Source: Deltaproteobacteria bacterium
GTDB lineage: Bacteria > Desulfobacterota > Binatia > UBA9968
Direction: 5' to 3'
NCBI GenBank assembly: GCA_023250495.1
Contig: JAHFAP010000182.1
Coordinates: 1 to 6,635, forward strand
Length of the DNA: 6,635 bases
Shown piece after piece: positions 1 to 5,751 of the stretch (its first letter is position 1; each line of letters opens with the position of its first letter). Under the pieces are notes generated by a model. That model saw only the letters and a list, made by a program, of their open reading frames with translations. It did no database searches and was not told where the DNA came from. A program made the translations under genes and the position numbers.

Positions 1-27
1 TTATTTTTATCATGCCGCCGCCGCTCC

Positions 28-789
28 ATGCCGGGCGAATTTTGCGCGCGCCGAGACGCTGAAAATTTGATGACCGGACCACATAGCCCAAAGAACGCGG
101 CGACCGTGATCCTGCTCCGTTCGGGCGCCTCCGGAGGCGTTGAAGTCTTCCTCACGCGCCGGCCCGAGCGCATGGACTTCCTTGGCGGCGCGTACGTCTT
201 TCCGGGCGGCAGCATCGGAAAAGAGGATTGCTCGGAGAGGACTTTAAAACGCTGCAGCGGCCTCGCCCGGGAGGAGGCCAGGAGAATTCTCGGCGCGCAT
301 CTTACACCGGTCTTTGCTCTGGGCCATTGGGTAGCCGCGATCCGGGAGCTTTTTGAAGAGGTCGGCGTCTTGCTGTGCGTCACCGAGGAAGGTCGGCCGC
401 TCGACCTGAAAGAGAGCGCGCGAAGGGAGCAGCTAGAACACAAACGCCGAAGGATGATTCAGGAGGAGATCTCTTTTCGTGAGCTACTCGAATCGGAACG
501 GCTTTGCTGTGACGCGAGCCGGCTCTTGTACTTCTCCCATTGGTTGACGCCGGAGGAATTTGCTGTCCGCTTCGACACCCGATTTTTTCTTGCTGTCCTC
601 CCGCCCGACCAGGCCCCGCTTGAGAGCTCCGAGGAGGTTGCGCACGGTCTATGGGTCACGCCGGAGCGCGCGATGCAGCTCTACGCGCAAGGCAATCTGC
701 CGATGATCTTTCCCACTTACGCCTCCCTCAGGACGCTGGCCGATTTCGAATCCGTCGAGAGCCTCGTTTCGGAGTACGCAGGACGATGA
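28..789 (+). CDS. Nudix hydrolase, NUDT7/NUDT19-like (split Nudix box)
   Basis: This is probably a soluble metal-dependent pyrophosphohydrolase acting on a nucleoside- or CoA-diphosphate type substrate; the actual substrate cannot be read from sequence. The Nudix signature (G-x5-E-x7-REUxEExGU) is present but split. The first half is G60...E66 in FPGGSIGKE, and the second half is RELFEEVGV at residues 106-114, so about 39 residues separate the halves instead of 7. Such an insertion, followed by a C-terminal part with W-TP, RFDTRFFLA (181-189) and a late FPT motif (228-230), is typical of NUDT19-like proteins and their bacterial homologues. The length (253 aa) fits. The start is uncertain: ATG at 28 and an in-frame ATG at 70 (residue 15, MTGPHS) are both possible. 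Neither has a clear Shine-Dalgarno, and the conserved domain begins only around residue 24, so the later start is quite plausible. It is convergent with the binding-protein gene to its right. Confidence 0.85.
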   Translation: MPGEFCARRDAENLMTGPHSPKNAATVILLRSGASGGVEVFLTRRPERMDFLGGAYVFPGGSIGKEDCSERTLKRCSGLAREEARRILGAHLTPVFALGHWVAAIRELFEEVGVLLCVTEEGRPLDLKESARREQLEHKRRRMIQEEISFRELLESERLCCDASRLLYFSHWLTPEEFAVRFDTRFFLAVLPPDQAPLESSEEVAHGLWVTPERAMQLYAQGNLPMIFPTYASLRTLADFESVESLVSEYAGR

Positions 790-808
790 CGAGGACAGAA
801 CTGAACAA

Positions 809-833
809 CCCTCGCCTTGCAGGCGAGGGGTTT
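809..833 (+). terminator. Terminator-like hairpin after the Nudix gene
   Basis: A perfect 9-bp stem (CCCTCGCCT at 809-817 with AGGCGAGGG at 821-829) closes a 3-base loop and is followed by G then TTT. It starts 20 bases after the Nudix stop codon. The stem is strong and GC-rich, but the T tract is short, so intrinsic termination is plausible rather than certain. It could also act as a 3'-end stabilising hairpin or be part of an intergenic repeat. Confidence 0.5.
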
Positions 834-890
834 CCACCTCCCCGGAGGAGACACTAACAAGCACCGCTATTAGGCCGACGAAGAGCTTCC

Positions 891-965
891 GTATGTCACC
901 CTGAGCGCAGCGAAGGGTCTTAGTTAGTCCTTGAGATTCTTCGGCTTCGCCTCAGAATGACATAC
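891..965. repeat. 75-bp MITE-like imperfect palindrome
   Basis: The element begins with GTATGTCA and ends with its exact reverse complement TGACATAC. The match continues inward imperfectly: the left arm reads CCCTGAG then CGCAGCGAAGGGTCT, while the reverse complement of the right arm reads TTCTGAG then GCGAAGCCGAAGAATCT. The arms are about 30 bases each around a short A/T-richer centre (TTAGTTAGTCC). It contains no open frame and lies between convergent genes. Terminally inverted, non-coding, stem-loop-forming units of this kind are a known class of dispersed intergenic repeat. The core (TGTCA-YY-CTGAG ... GAAG-RR-TCT) resembles repeats I have met in many environmental genomes. No copy is visible elsewhere in this window, so its repetitive nature is inferred. 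Confidence 0.7.
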
Positions 966-1014
966 GAGAAAACGAACAGGCTCCCAGGACGATAGGATCG
1001 TTCTTCGCTAACAG

Positions 1015-1040
1015 CTGCTTGAGGCGAGCAGAAGTTTTTT
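1015..1040 (+). terminator. Weak hairpin plus T6 tract, possible + strand terminator
   Basis: CTGCT (1015-1019) can pair with AGCAG (1027-1031), with an added T-G wobble and a 5-base loop. It is followed by AAG and then six T (1035-1040). This has the shape of an intrinsic terminator for transcripts coming from the left that escaped the hairpin at 809-833, which would stop them before they run antisense through the binding-protein gene. The stem is short and three bases separate it from the T run. The T run touches the stop codon of the opposing gene, so a chance match is possible. Confidence 0.25.
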
Positions 1041-2079
1041 ACGGCACCTTCCCGCCCCAGAGCTCTTTCAGAAAGCCGCTCTTGTCGAGATCGACGGCGA
1101 AGCTGTTGTCAAATATCTCCGTGGCCTTCCGCCGCACGTTGGTCTCCGCTCGCGCCAGCTCGACCGCCTCAGCCACCTGGTCTGCGGGCACGAGCATTTT
1201 CCGGTTGATGATCGATTTGGCGTAAGCGTCGTACGAGGACTGGAGCGCATCCTGGTCGTTGAGCTTGAGAGCCTTTCCCACGGATGCCTTGGCCTTCTCC
1301 GGATTTTTTTCCACAAACTGCACCGCCTCGGCCATCGCCGCGACGAACCTCTGCACCAACTGCGGCCGCTCCTGGATCGTCTTGGAGTTGGTGTGGAGAG
1401 AGCTGTAAATGAATGGCAGGTTCAAGTCGTTGAGCCGGTAGATCAGATTGAAGCCGTCTCTTTTCCCGCGCACGTCCAGCGGCGGCGTGATGATGATCGC
1501 CTGGATGATGTCCTGGACCATGGCGTTGTACCGTTCCGACTGGCTGCCGCCGATCGGGCGCAGCTTGACATCATCTTCGCTCAGGTTGAACTTTCTCAGC
1601 ACCGCGCGCGACAGCCGAAAGCTCAGCTCGCCCGGCCGCGTCACGCCGATGCTCTTCCCTTTCAGATCCTCCGGACTCTTGATATCTTTGCGGGCGAGAA
1701 GCACGTAAGGGAGCCCGACGAGGGGCGCGGCGACAAGCTTGCCGTCTATTCCCGTGGCCATGCCCGGGATGGTGCCGTCGGCGGCGCAATAGATAAACTG
1801 GATCTCGTCCCCCGATAGTGCAGCCAAGGCGATGGTGGCTCCGCGGATATAGATGTGGTTCACCCGGATGCCGTATTTGTCGAACAGCCGGTTATCCAAA
1901 GCGGTGTAGAGGTGTATGAAACCTCCCGAGACCGCGCAGGTCGCCACGCGCACACTCACGGGAATCTCGCCTTGTCGAGCGAGATATGGGTTCGCGATGG
2001 CGGCCGCGGGCGTCAAGAGGTTGCCGATAAACAACGCCGCGGCCAATACAGGCGCTACGAGTGCGTGCGTGGGTATCAC
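1039..2079 (-). CDS. ABC-type substrate-binding protein, NMT1/SsuA-like
   Basis: This is a periplasmic (or anchored) solute-binding protein of the NMT1/THI5/SsuA-like superfamily, which captures small organic solutes such as sulfonates, thiamine precursors or aromatic acids for an ABC importer. The ligand cannot be deduced. Visible landmarks are a hydrophobic export signal (residues 6-29, ending in PAAAIA), the early strand VRVATCAVSGGFIHLYTALDN, the FDKYGI and ALSGDEIQFIY segments, and the domain-crossing DLKGKSIGVTRPG near 138-150. The C-terminal helical part has VQFVEKNPEKAKA. The length (346 aa) is normal. Translation as drawn starts at GTG (2079-2077), which leaves a signal peptide with no basic residue in its n-region. 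A better ribosome site and ATG lie upstream in another frame (see 2076-2123), so the true N-terminus is in doubt. No permease or ATPase gene is nearby, so it is an orphan binding protein here. Confidence 0.85.
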   Translation of the reverse strand: MIPTHALVAPVLAAALFIGNLLTPAAAIANPYLARQGEIPVSVRVATCAVSGGFIHLYTALDNRLFDKYGIRVNHIYIRGATIALAALSGDEIQFIYCAADGTIPGMATGIDGKLVAAPLVGLPYVLLARKDIKSPEDLKGKSIGVTRPGELSFRLSRAVLRKFNLSEDDVKLRPIGGSQSERYNAMVQDIIQAIIITPPLDVRGKRDGFNLIYRLNDLNLPFIYSSLHTNSKTIQERPQLVQRFVAAMAEAVQFVEKNPEKAKASVGKALKLNDQDALQSSYDAYAKSIINRKMLVPADQVAEAVELARAETNVRRKATEIFDNSFAVDLDKSGFLKELWGGKVP

Positions 2080-2123
2080 GACGATCCCCCAGCCCCACGT
2101 ACCACCTTGGAAATTTTCGTCAT
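2076..2123 (-). other. Short ORF overlapping the binding-protein start: leader or misframed N-terminus
   Basis: An ATG at 2123-2121 opens a 15-codon frame, MTKISKVVRGAGGSS, ending in TGA at 2078-2076. The TGA overlaps the GTG start of the binding protein in the arrangement GTGA. The peptide is basic at its N-terminus (two K and an R), which is exactly what the downstream signal peptide lacks. Adding one base between the ATG and about 2080, for example in the run of five G, would fuse both into a conventional signal peptide beginning MTKISKVVRG. Three readings are possible: a sequencing or assembly indel, a genuine frameshift mutation (or -1 recoding), or a short translationally coupled leader. 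Confidence 0.5.
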
Positions 2124-2130
2124 TTTCGTT

Positions 2131-2137
2131 TCCCCCT
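2131..2137 (-). promoter_or_regulatory. Ribosome binding site for the ATG at 2123
   Basis: On the minus strand AGGGGGA is followed by a 7-base spacer (AACGAAA) and ATG at 2123-2121. Both the purine-rich core and the spacing are good. The GTG at 2079 has only a G-run (GGGGGA, 5 bases upstream) that matches the anti-Shine-Dalgarno poorly. This site is the main reason to believe ribosomes load at 2123. Confidence 0.5.
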
Positions 2138-2162
2138 ATGTGATCGCGCGGCGACGCGGCGC

Positions 2163-2378
2163 TTATGGCTGTCGCTTTTTCAGCAGCTCGTTAAGCTTCC
2201 GGCGGTCTTCTTCGAAGATCTTCTCGTCGGCTGTGCTTCGCGACGGCGCCGGGCCGAGCCCTTTCTCGCGCCAGCCGAGCCGGGACATCAGCTCCGGCCA
2301 GAAAAACCAAAGGGCGGCGCCGCAGAAGAGCAACAGCGCGAGAACGAAGACTGCGCCTCGCACCTTTTTCCTTTTCAT
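2163..2378 (-). CDS. Small single-pass membrane protein, unknown function
   Basis: I do not recognise this 71-residue protein. It starts with a strongly basic stretch (MKRKKVRG), followed by one hydrophobic segment at about residues 9-28 (AVFVLALLLFCGAALWFFWP). A polar tail contains a proline-rich hinge near 43-45 and a charged, probably helical end (DEKIFEEDRRKLNELLKKR, 51-69). The positive-inside rule suggests the N-terminus is cytoplasmic and the tail outside. The segment could be a signal anchor. There is no lipobox-like C at a suitable site. The ATG at 2378-2376 lacks an obvious Shine-Dalgarno. The coherent architecture, the same strand as both neighbours, and a snug fit between the repeat array and the binding-protein gene argue that it is real. 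A longer overlapping frame (2191-2472) is partly translated repeat and is less credible. Confidence 0.6.
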   Translation of the reverse strand: MKRKKVRGAVFVLALLLFCGAALWFFWPELMSRLGWREKGLGPAPSRSTADEKIFEEDRRKLNELLKKRQP

Positions 2379-2405
2379 AGCGCTGACACCACTGAAATTC
2401 CCGCT

Positions 2406-2472
2406 TTGAACCGTTTGAACGTTTTGAACGGGTGGAACAGTTCAAGTCGTCTAAATCGTTCAAGCCGTTCAA
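2406..2472. repeat. Inverted array of 9-bp-period repeats (4 + 4 units)
   Basis: Four units of TTGAAC occur every 9 bases at 2406, 2415, 2424 and 2433 (the last is TGGAAC). They are followed by four units of the reverse complement GTTCAA at 2440, 2449 (GTCTAA), 2458 and 2467, again every 9 bases. The two halves are mirror images about base 2439, so the 67 bases can fold into one long hairpin with arms of 33 bases and an almost absent loop. Spacer triplets between units pair less well. It lies just downstream of glpX, and the last unit contains the glpX stop codon (2471-2469). There is no T tract after it on the minus strand. It may end or stabilise the operon transcript. Confidence 0.75.
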
Positions 2473-3422
2473 TACTTGGGTTTGAAAGCGAAGTGATGGG
2501 TCGCGTCGATAAAGCGCATGGTGCGTGTTTTAGACCTCATAACCACGGATTGCGTCGTCGCCCCTCCCGGGAAGAAATGGACCCCTTTGAGATAATCCCC
2601 GTCGGTCACGCCGGTGGCGGCGAACATCACCTCTCCGCCCGCCAGCTCTTCAAGCGAAAATTTCTTGTTGATCTCCTTGATCCCCATCGCCTGCGCGCGC
2701 TCGACCTCCTGCTGATTTCTCGGCTTCAGCCGCCCTTGCATTTCGCCGCCGACGCAACGCAGCGCCGCCGCCGCCAACACCCCCTCGGGCGCGCCACCGA
2801 TTCCGATCAGAATATCAATCCCGGTTTCCGGTTTGGTTGTGGCGATAGCGGCGGAGACGTCGCCGTCGCTGATCAGCCTGATGCGGGCTCCCGTCTTTCT
2901 CACCTCTTTGATGAGCGCCTCGTGCCGCGGGCGATAGAGGATGATCACCGTGAGATCCTCCACCCGCTCTCCCTTGGCCTTGGCAAGGGCTTTGAGATTT
3001 TCCGTCGGGCTCTTGTCCAGATCGACGACTCCCTTCCCCGCAGGGCCCACCGCAATCTTGTCCATGTAGGTGTCCGGGCAGTGGAGAAACTTTCCCCTCT
3101 CGCCGATGGCGATGACCGACAACGCATTAGGGGCGCCGTTGGCGCAGATGGTGGTCCCCTCCAGCGGATCGAGTGCGATATCCACCTGAGGACCCTGGCC
3201 GGTCCCGACTCTCTCGCCGATATAGAGCATCGGCGCCTCGTCTCTCTCCCCTTCCCCGATCACCACGGTCCCATCGATGGCGAGGCCGTTGAACGCCTGA
3301 CGCATCGCGTCCACCGCCGCCTGATCGGAGGCCTTCTCGTCTCCCCTCCCCATCAGGCGGGCGCTGGAAAGCGCCGCGGCCTCCGTCACCCGAACCACTT
3401 CTAAGGCGAGGTTTCGATCCAC
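2469..3422 (-). CDS. glpX: Fructose-1,6-bisphosphatase class II
   Basis: GlpX hydrolyses fructose 1,6-bisphosphate to fructose 6-phosphate in gluconeogenesis, in the cytoplasm, with Mn or Mg. Some class II enzymes also act on sedoheptulose 1,7-bisphosphate. The GTG start at 3422-3420 gives 317 residues beginning VDRNLALEVVRVTEAAALSSARLMGRGD. It places D33, E57 (GEGERDEAPML), D85, E88 and T90 (DPLEGT), and E213 (GGAPEG) at the same numbers as the metal and substrate residues of E. coli GlpX. This strongly supports the start over an open-frame extension to 3461. AGGAGGG sits 8 bases upstream. The gene is complete, has no damaged motif, and overlaps the last 22 bases of the phosphoglycerate-mutase-like gene, so translation is probably coupled. 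It is the last gene of the visible operon. Confidence 0.95.
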   Translation of the reverse strand: MDRNLALEVVRVTEAAALSSARLMGRGDEKASDQAAVDAMRQAFNGLAIDGTVVIGEGERDEAPMLYIGERVGTGQGPQVDIALDPLEGTTICANGAPNALSVIAIGERGKFLHCPDTYMDKIAVGPAGKGVVDLDKSPTENLKALAKAKGERVEDLTVIILYRPRHEALIKEVRKTGARIRLISDGDVSAAIATTKPETGIDILIGIGGAPEGVLAAAALRCVGGEMQGRLKPRNQQEVERAQAMGIKEINKKFSLEELAGGEVMFAATGVTDGDYLKGVHFFPGGATTQSVVMRSKTRTMRFIDATHHFAFKPKY

Positions 3423-4627
3423 GGTTTGGTCCCTCCTATGAGCGCGTCGATCAACGTGCAAGCTTTTTTTACCACGATGCCCGTTCTCTTCGCGTCACTT
3501 TCGTTATAACCCGACCGGCCTGCCTGTACGCTCGCGTGCGAATCGTACAGTACGAACGGCACCGGATCGCCGACATGGGTTTTTAAGGCAATCGAAGTCG
3601 GGTGATCGGGGAGCAGCAGCAGTCTCCAGTCCTGCCAGCGCTCCATCCCCTGAAGCACCGTTCCCACCACTTTCTCATCGAAATCTTCTATGGCTTTGAT
3701 CTTTTTCTCCACATCGCCCATGTGGCCGGCCTCATCCGGGGCTTCGACGTGAATGAAAACCAGATCTTTTTCCTCCAGCGCGGCCACGCCATACTCGCCC
3801 TTTCCTTTATAATTGGTGTCAAAGAAGCCGGTGGCACCGGGAACTTTGATCCGCTCCAAGCCGGCATAGACACCAAGCCCATTGATGATATCCACGGCAG
3901 AGATCACGGCCCCTTCGATGCCGAAGCGCTCCTTCAGAGTCGGCAGCGCGGGCGCTCTCCCCTGCCCCCAGAGCCAAATGGAAGTAGCCCGTCGCTCCCC
4001 TTTCTGCTCGCGCCGGCGATTCACGGGATGAGTCGCGAGGAGTTCTTGCGAGCGACGCTGCAAATGGACGAGCAGCTCGGCGCCATCTCCCGCAGGCAAA
4101 TAAGCGCCGGTCTCTTGATCCGTGATGTCGTGAGGCGGCGTTGTTCGCATCTCTTCTTTGCCGCCGCGCCAGACCATGAGATTGCGGTAACTGACGCCCG
4201 GGTGAAACTCCACGCCGTCTCCGCCTAACTCCTCGTTCAAATCGCCAATGATCTCTACCGCTTCTTTACTCGAGATATGGCCGGCGGTGAAATCCTCCAT
4301 GACGACACCGTCGTTTTGTTCGCTCAGCGTGACCAGATTGCAGCGAAAGGCGATGTCGGCGGGCGCAAGCGAGACTCCGACGCTCGCCGCTTCCAGGGGC
4401 GCACGGCCGGTATGGTAAAGAGCTGGATCATAGCCGAGGATGCTCATGTTCCCGACATCGCTGCCGGGCGGAAAGCCTTCCGGGATGGTGTGGGCGAGTC
4501 CGAAGACCCCGTGGGACGCGAGCCAATCCATATGGGGAGTCGCCGCGACTTCGAGCGGGGTCTTTCCGCCCAAGCTCTCCAGCGGATAATCTGCCATGCC
4601 GTCGCCTTGTAGGATGACGTACTTCAT
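3401..4627 (-). CDS. Cofactor-independent phosphoglycerate mutase-like protein; probable homoserine kinase
   Basis: This 408-residue protein belongs to the alkaline-phosphatase-superfamily enzymes of the archaeal-type, cofactor-independent phosphoglycerate mutase (ApgM) family. Expected metal and catalytic positions are visible: D9 in QGDG, the probable nucleophile S56 in GSDVGNMSILGYDP, D298 and H302 in APDEAGHMGD, D341-H342 in LLPDHPTS and H351 in KTHVGDP. A subfamily of these proteins that sits beside threonine genes has been proposed as a non-orthologous homoserine kinase (TIGR02535, from memory). Here it lies directly between thrC and glpX, with hom upstream and no GHMP-type thrB in view. 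I favour the kinase role by context, with phosphoglycerate mutase as the alternative. The ATG at 4627 overlaps the thrC stop as TGATG. A GTG one codon earlier is less likely. Confidence 0.9.
   Translation of the reverse strand: MKYVILQGDGMADYPLESLGGKTPLEVAATPHMDWLASHGVFGLAHTIPEGFPPGSDVGNMSILGYDPALYHTGRAPLEAASVGVSLAPADIAFRCNLVTLSEQNDGVVMEDFTAGHISSKEAVEIIGDLNEELGGDGVEFHPGVSYRNLMVWRGGKEEMRTTPPHDITDQETGAYLPAGDGAELLVHLQRRSQELLATHPVNRRREQKGERRATSIWLWGQGRAPALPTLKERFGIEGAVISAVDIINGLGVYAGLERIKVPGATGFFDTNYKGKGEYGVAALEEKDLVFIHVEAPDEAGHMGDVEKKIKAIEDFDEKVVGTVLQGMERWQDWRLLLLPDHPTSIALKTHVGDPVPFVLYDSHASVQAGRSGYNESDAKRTGIVVKKACTLIDALIGGTKPWIETSP
3431..3437 (-). promoter_or_regulatory. Ribosome binding site that decides the glpX start
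   Basis: AGGAGGG on the minus strand lies 8 bases before the GTG at 3422-3420 and within the coding sequence of the upstream phosphoglycerate-mutase-like gene. It is the best Shine-Dalgarno in the window and agrees with protein conservation, which begins exactly at this GTG. Confidence 0.8.
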
Positions 4628-5751
4628 CACACAGCTTCGCCCTCGAAAAGCTCTTTCAGCCGATTCAGGTCGGCAGCGATCCGGATCGGCTGGGCCGATT
4701 GGCGGATGGCTGTGTCAGGATCTTTGAGCCCGTGACCGGTCAGCGTGCAAACCACGACATCTCCCTTGTGGAAGATCCGCTGCTTTTGTTTCTTGATCAC
4801 GCCCGCGACTGATATCGCCGACGCCGGCTCCGCAAGAATCCCTTCGGAGCCGGCCAGGAGTTTATAGGCTGCGAGTATCTCATCGTCAGTGACACTCTCG
4901 ATCAGTCCTGCAGACTCGTCCCGCGCCGCCACGGCGCCCTGCCAGCTCGCGGGATTGCCGATCCTGATCGCCGTGGCGATCGTCTCCGGCTTCTCCACCA
5001 CCTTTCCTAAAACGATCGGCGCGGCGCCGGCAGCTTGAAATCCCATCATCTTAGGCAGAGAGGAGAGCCGGCCGATATCCCGGTATTCCTTGTAGCCCTT
5101 CCAGTAAGCCGTGATGTTCCCGGCGTTCCCGACCGGCAGAAAATGATAATCCGGCGCGGCGCCGAGGTGGTCGCAGATCTCGAAGGCCGCGGTCTTCTGC
5201 CCTTCGATGCGGTACGGATTTAGCGAGTTGACCAGCGTCACTGGATACTGGCGCGCCGCCTCCCGCACCAGGCTGAGCGCCGTGTCGAAGTTGCCGGCGA
5301 TCTCGATGACTTTCGCCCCGTGGATCATCGCCTGGCTCAATTTCCCCAGCGAGATGCTTCCCTGCGGTATGATAACATAAGCCTTTAACCCGGCCCGCGC
5401 CGCGTAGGCCGCGGCTGAGGCCGAGGTGTTTCCGGTGGAGGCGCAGATCACGGCTCGACTCCCCTCCTCCACCGCCTTGGTCATAGCTACGGTCATGCCG
5501 CGGTCTTTGAACGAGCAGGTCGGGTTCAACCCTTCGAGCTTCAAGTAAAGCTCGATATCCGGATTGATGGCGCGCTCCAGATTCCGACAGCGGAGCAGAG
5601 GAGTATTCCCCTCGTGCAGCGTGATAATGCATTCCTGCTTCTTAACCGGCAGCAGATCCCAGTAGTAGCGGATCACCCCGGGCCAGGCGGGTGACAGTTG
5701 CCGCCCTGAGGCCCGAGCGGGGTTAAGCATCTTCCGTCCCTTCGCTCTCAT
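4627..5751 (-). CDS. thrC: Threonine synthase
   Basis: This PLP-dependent fold-type II enzyme converts O-phospho-L-homoserine to L-threonine and phosphate, the last step of threonine synthesis, in the cytoplasm. The PLP lysine is K82 in SFKDRG. The STGNTSAS loop (105-112) and the glycine-rich GNAGNI phosphate-binding loop (208-213) are intact, as are HEGNTPLL (46-53) and the C-terminal TLTGHGLKD (336-344). The 374-residue length matches the shorter threonine synthases. The ATG at 5751-5749 directly follows the hom stop (TAAATG). An in-frame ATG at 5730 (residue 8), preceded by AAGGGA, is also possible, because conserved sequence begins only at about residue 23 (WPGVI). The gene ends in a 1-base overlap with the phosphoglycerate-mutase-like gene, so the two products are very likely co-translated and act in consecutive steps. 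Confidence 0.95.
   Translation of the reverse strand: MRAKGRKMLNPARASGRQLSPAWPGVIRYYWDLLPVKKQECIITLHEGNTPLLRCRNLERAINPDIELYLKLEGLNPTCSFKDRGMTVAMTKAVEEGSRAVICASTGNTSASAAAYAARAGLKAYVIIPQGSISLGKLSQAMIHGAKVIEIAGNFDTALSLVREAARQYPVTLVNSLNPYRIEGQKTAAFEICDHLGAAPDYHFLPVGNAGNITAYWKGYKEYRDIGRLSSLPKMMGFQAAGAAPIVLGKVVEKPETIATAIRIGNPASWQGAVAARDESAGLIESVTDDEILAAYKLLAGSEGILAEPASAISVAGVIKKQKQRIFHKGDVVVCTLTGHGLKDPDTAIRQSAQPIRIAADLNRLKELFEGEAV

Noticed and set aside
989..1001. Small hairpin ACGAT-AGG-ATCGT downstream of the binding-protein gene
   Set aside because: A 5-bp AT-containing stem without a T tract on either strand is too weak to call a terminator.
1855..2409. 184-codon + strand frame across the binding-protein 5' region
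   Set aside because: It is antisense to two better-supported genes, has low-complexity R/S-rich composition and no recognisable domain.
2191..2472. 93-codon minus-strand frame overlapping the small membrane-protein gene
   Set aside because: Its N-terminal part is a direct translation of the 9-base repeat array (repeated NGLNDLDDLN-type residues) and the rest is arginine-rich shadow sequence. The 71-codon frame has a much more protein-like pattern.
2061..3404. Open frame of 447 codons on the + strand
   Set aside because: It is antisense to glpX and the small membrane-protein gene, whose translations show clear families or architecture. This product is rich in R, H, P and D with no recognisable domain, as is typical of a GC-rich shadow frame.
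3423..3461. Upstream extension of glpX to 3461
   Set aside because: The extra 13 residues (MHVDRRAHRRDQT) are unlike the family, lie inside the neighbouring gene and lack a ribosome site. The GTG at 3422 has AGGAGGG and gives correct catalytic numbering.
3602..4228. Open frame of 208 codons on the + strand
   Set aside because: It is fully antisense to the phosphoglycerate-mutase-like gene, which has complete conserved motifs; no family resemblance is seen in the + frame.
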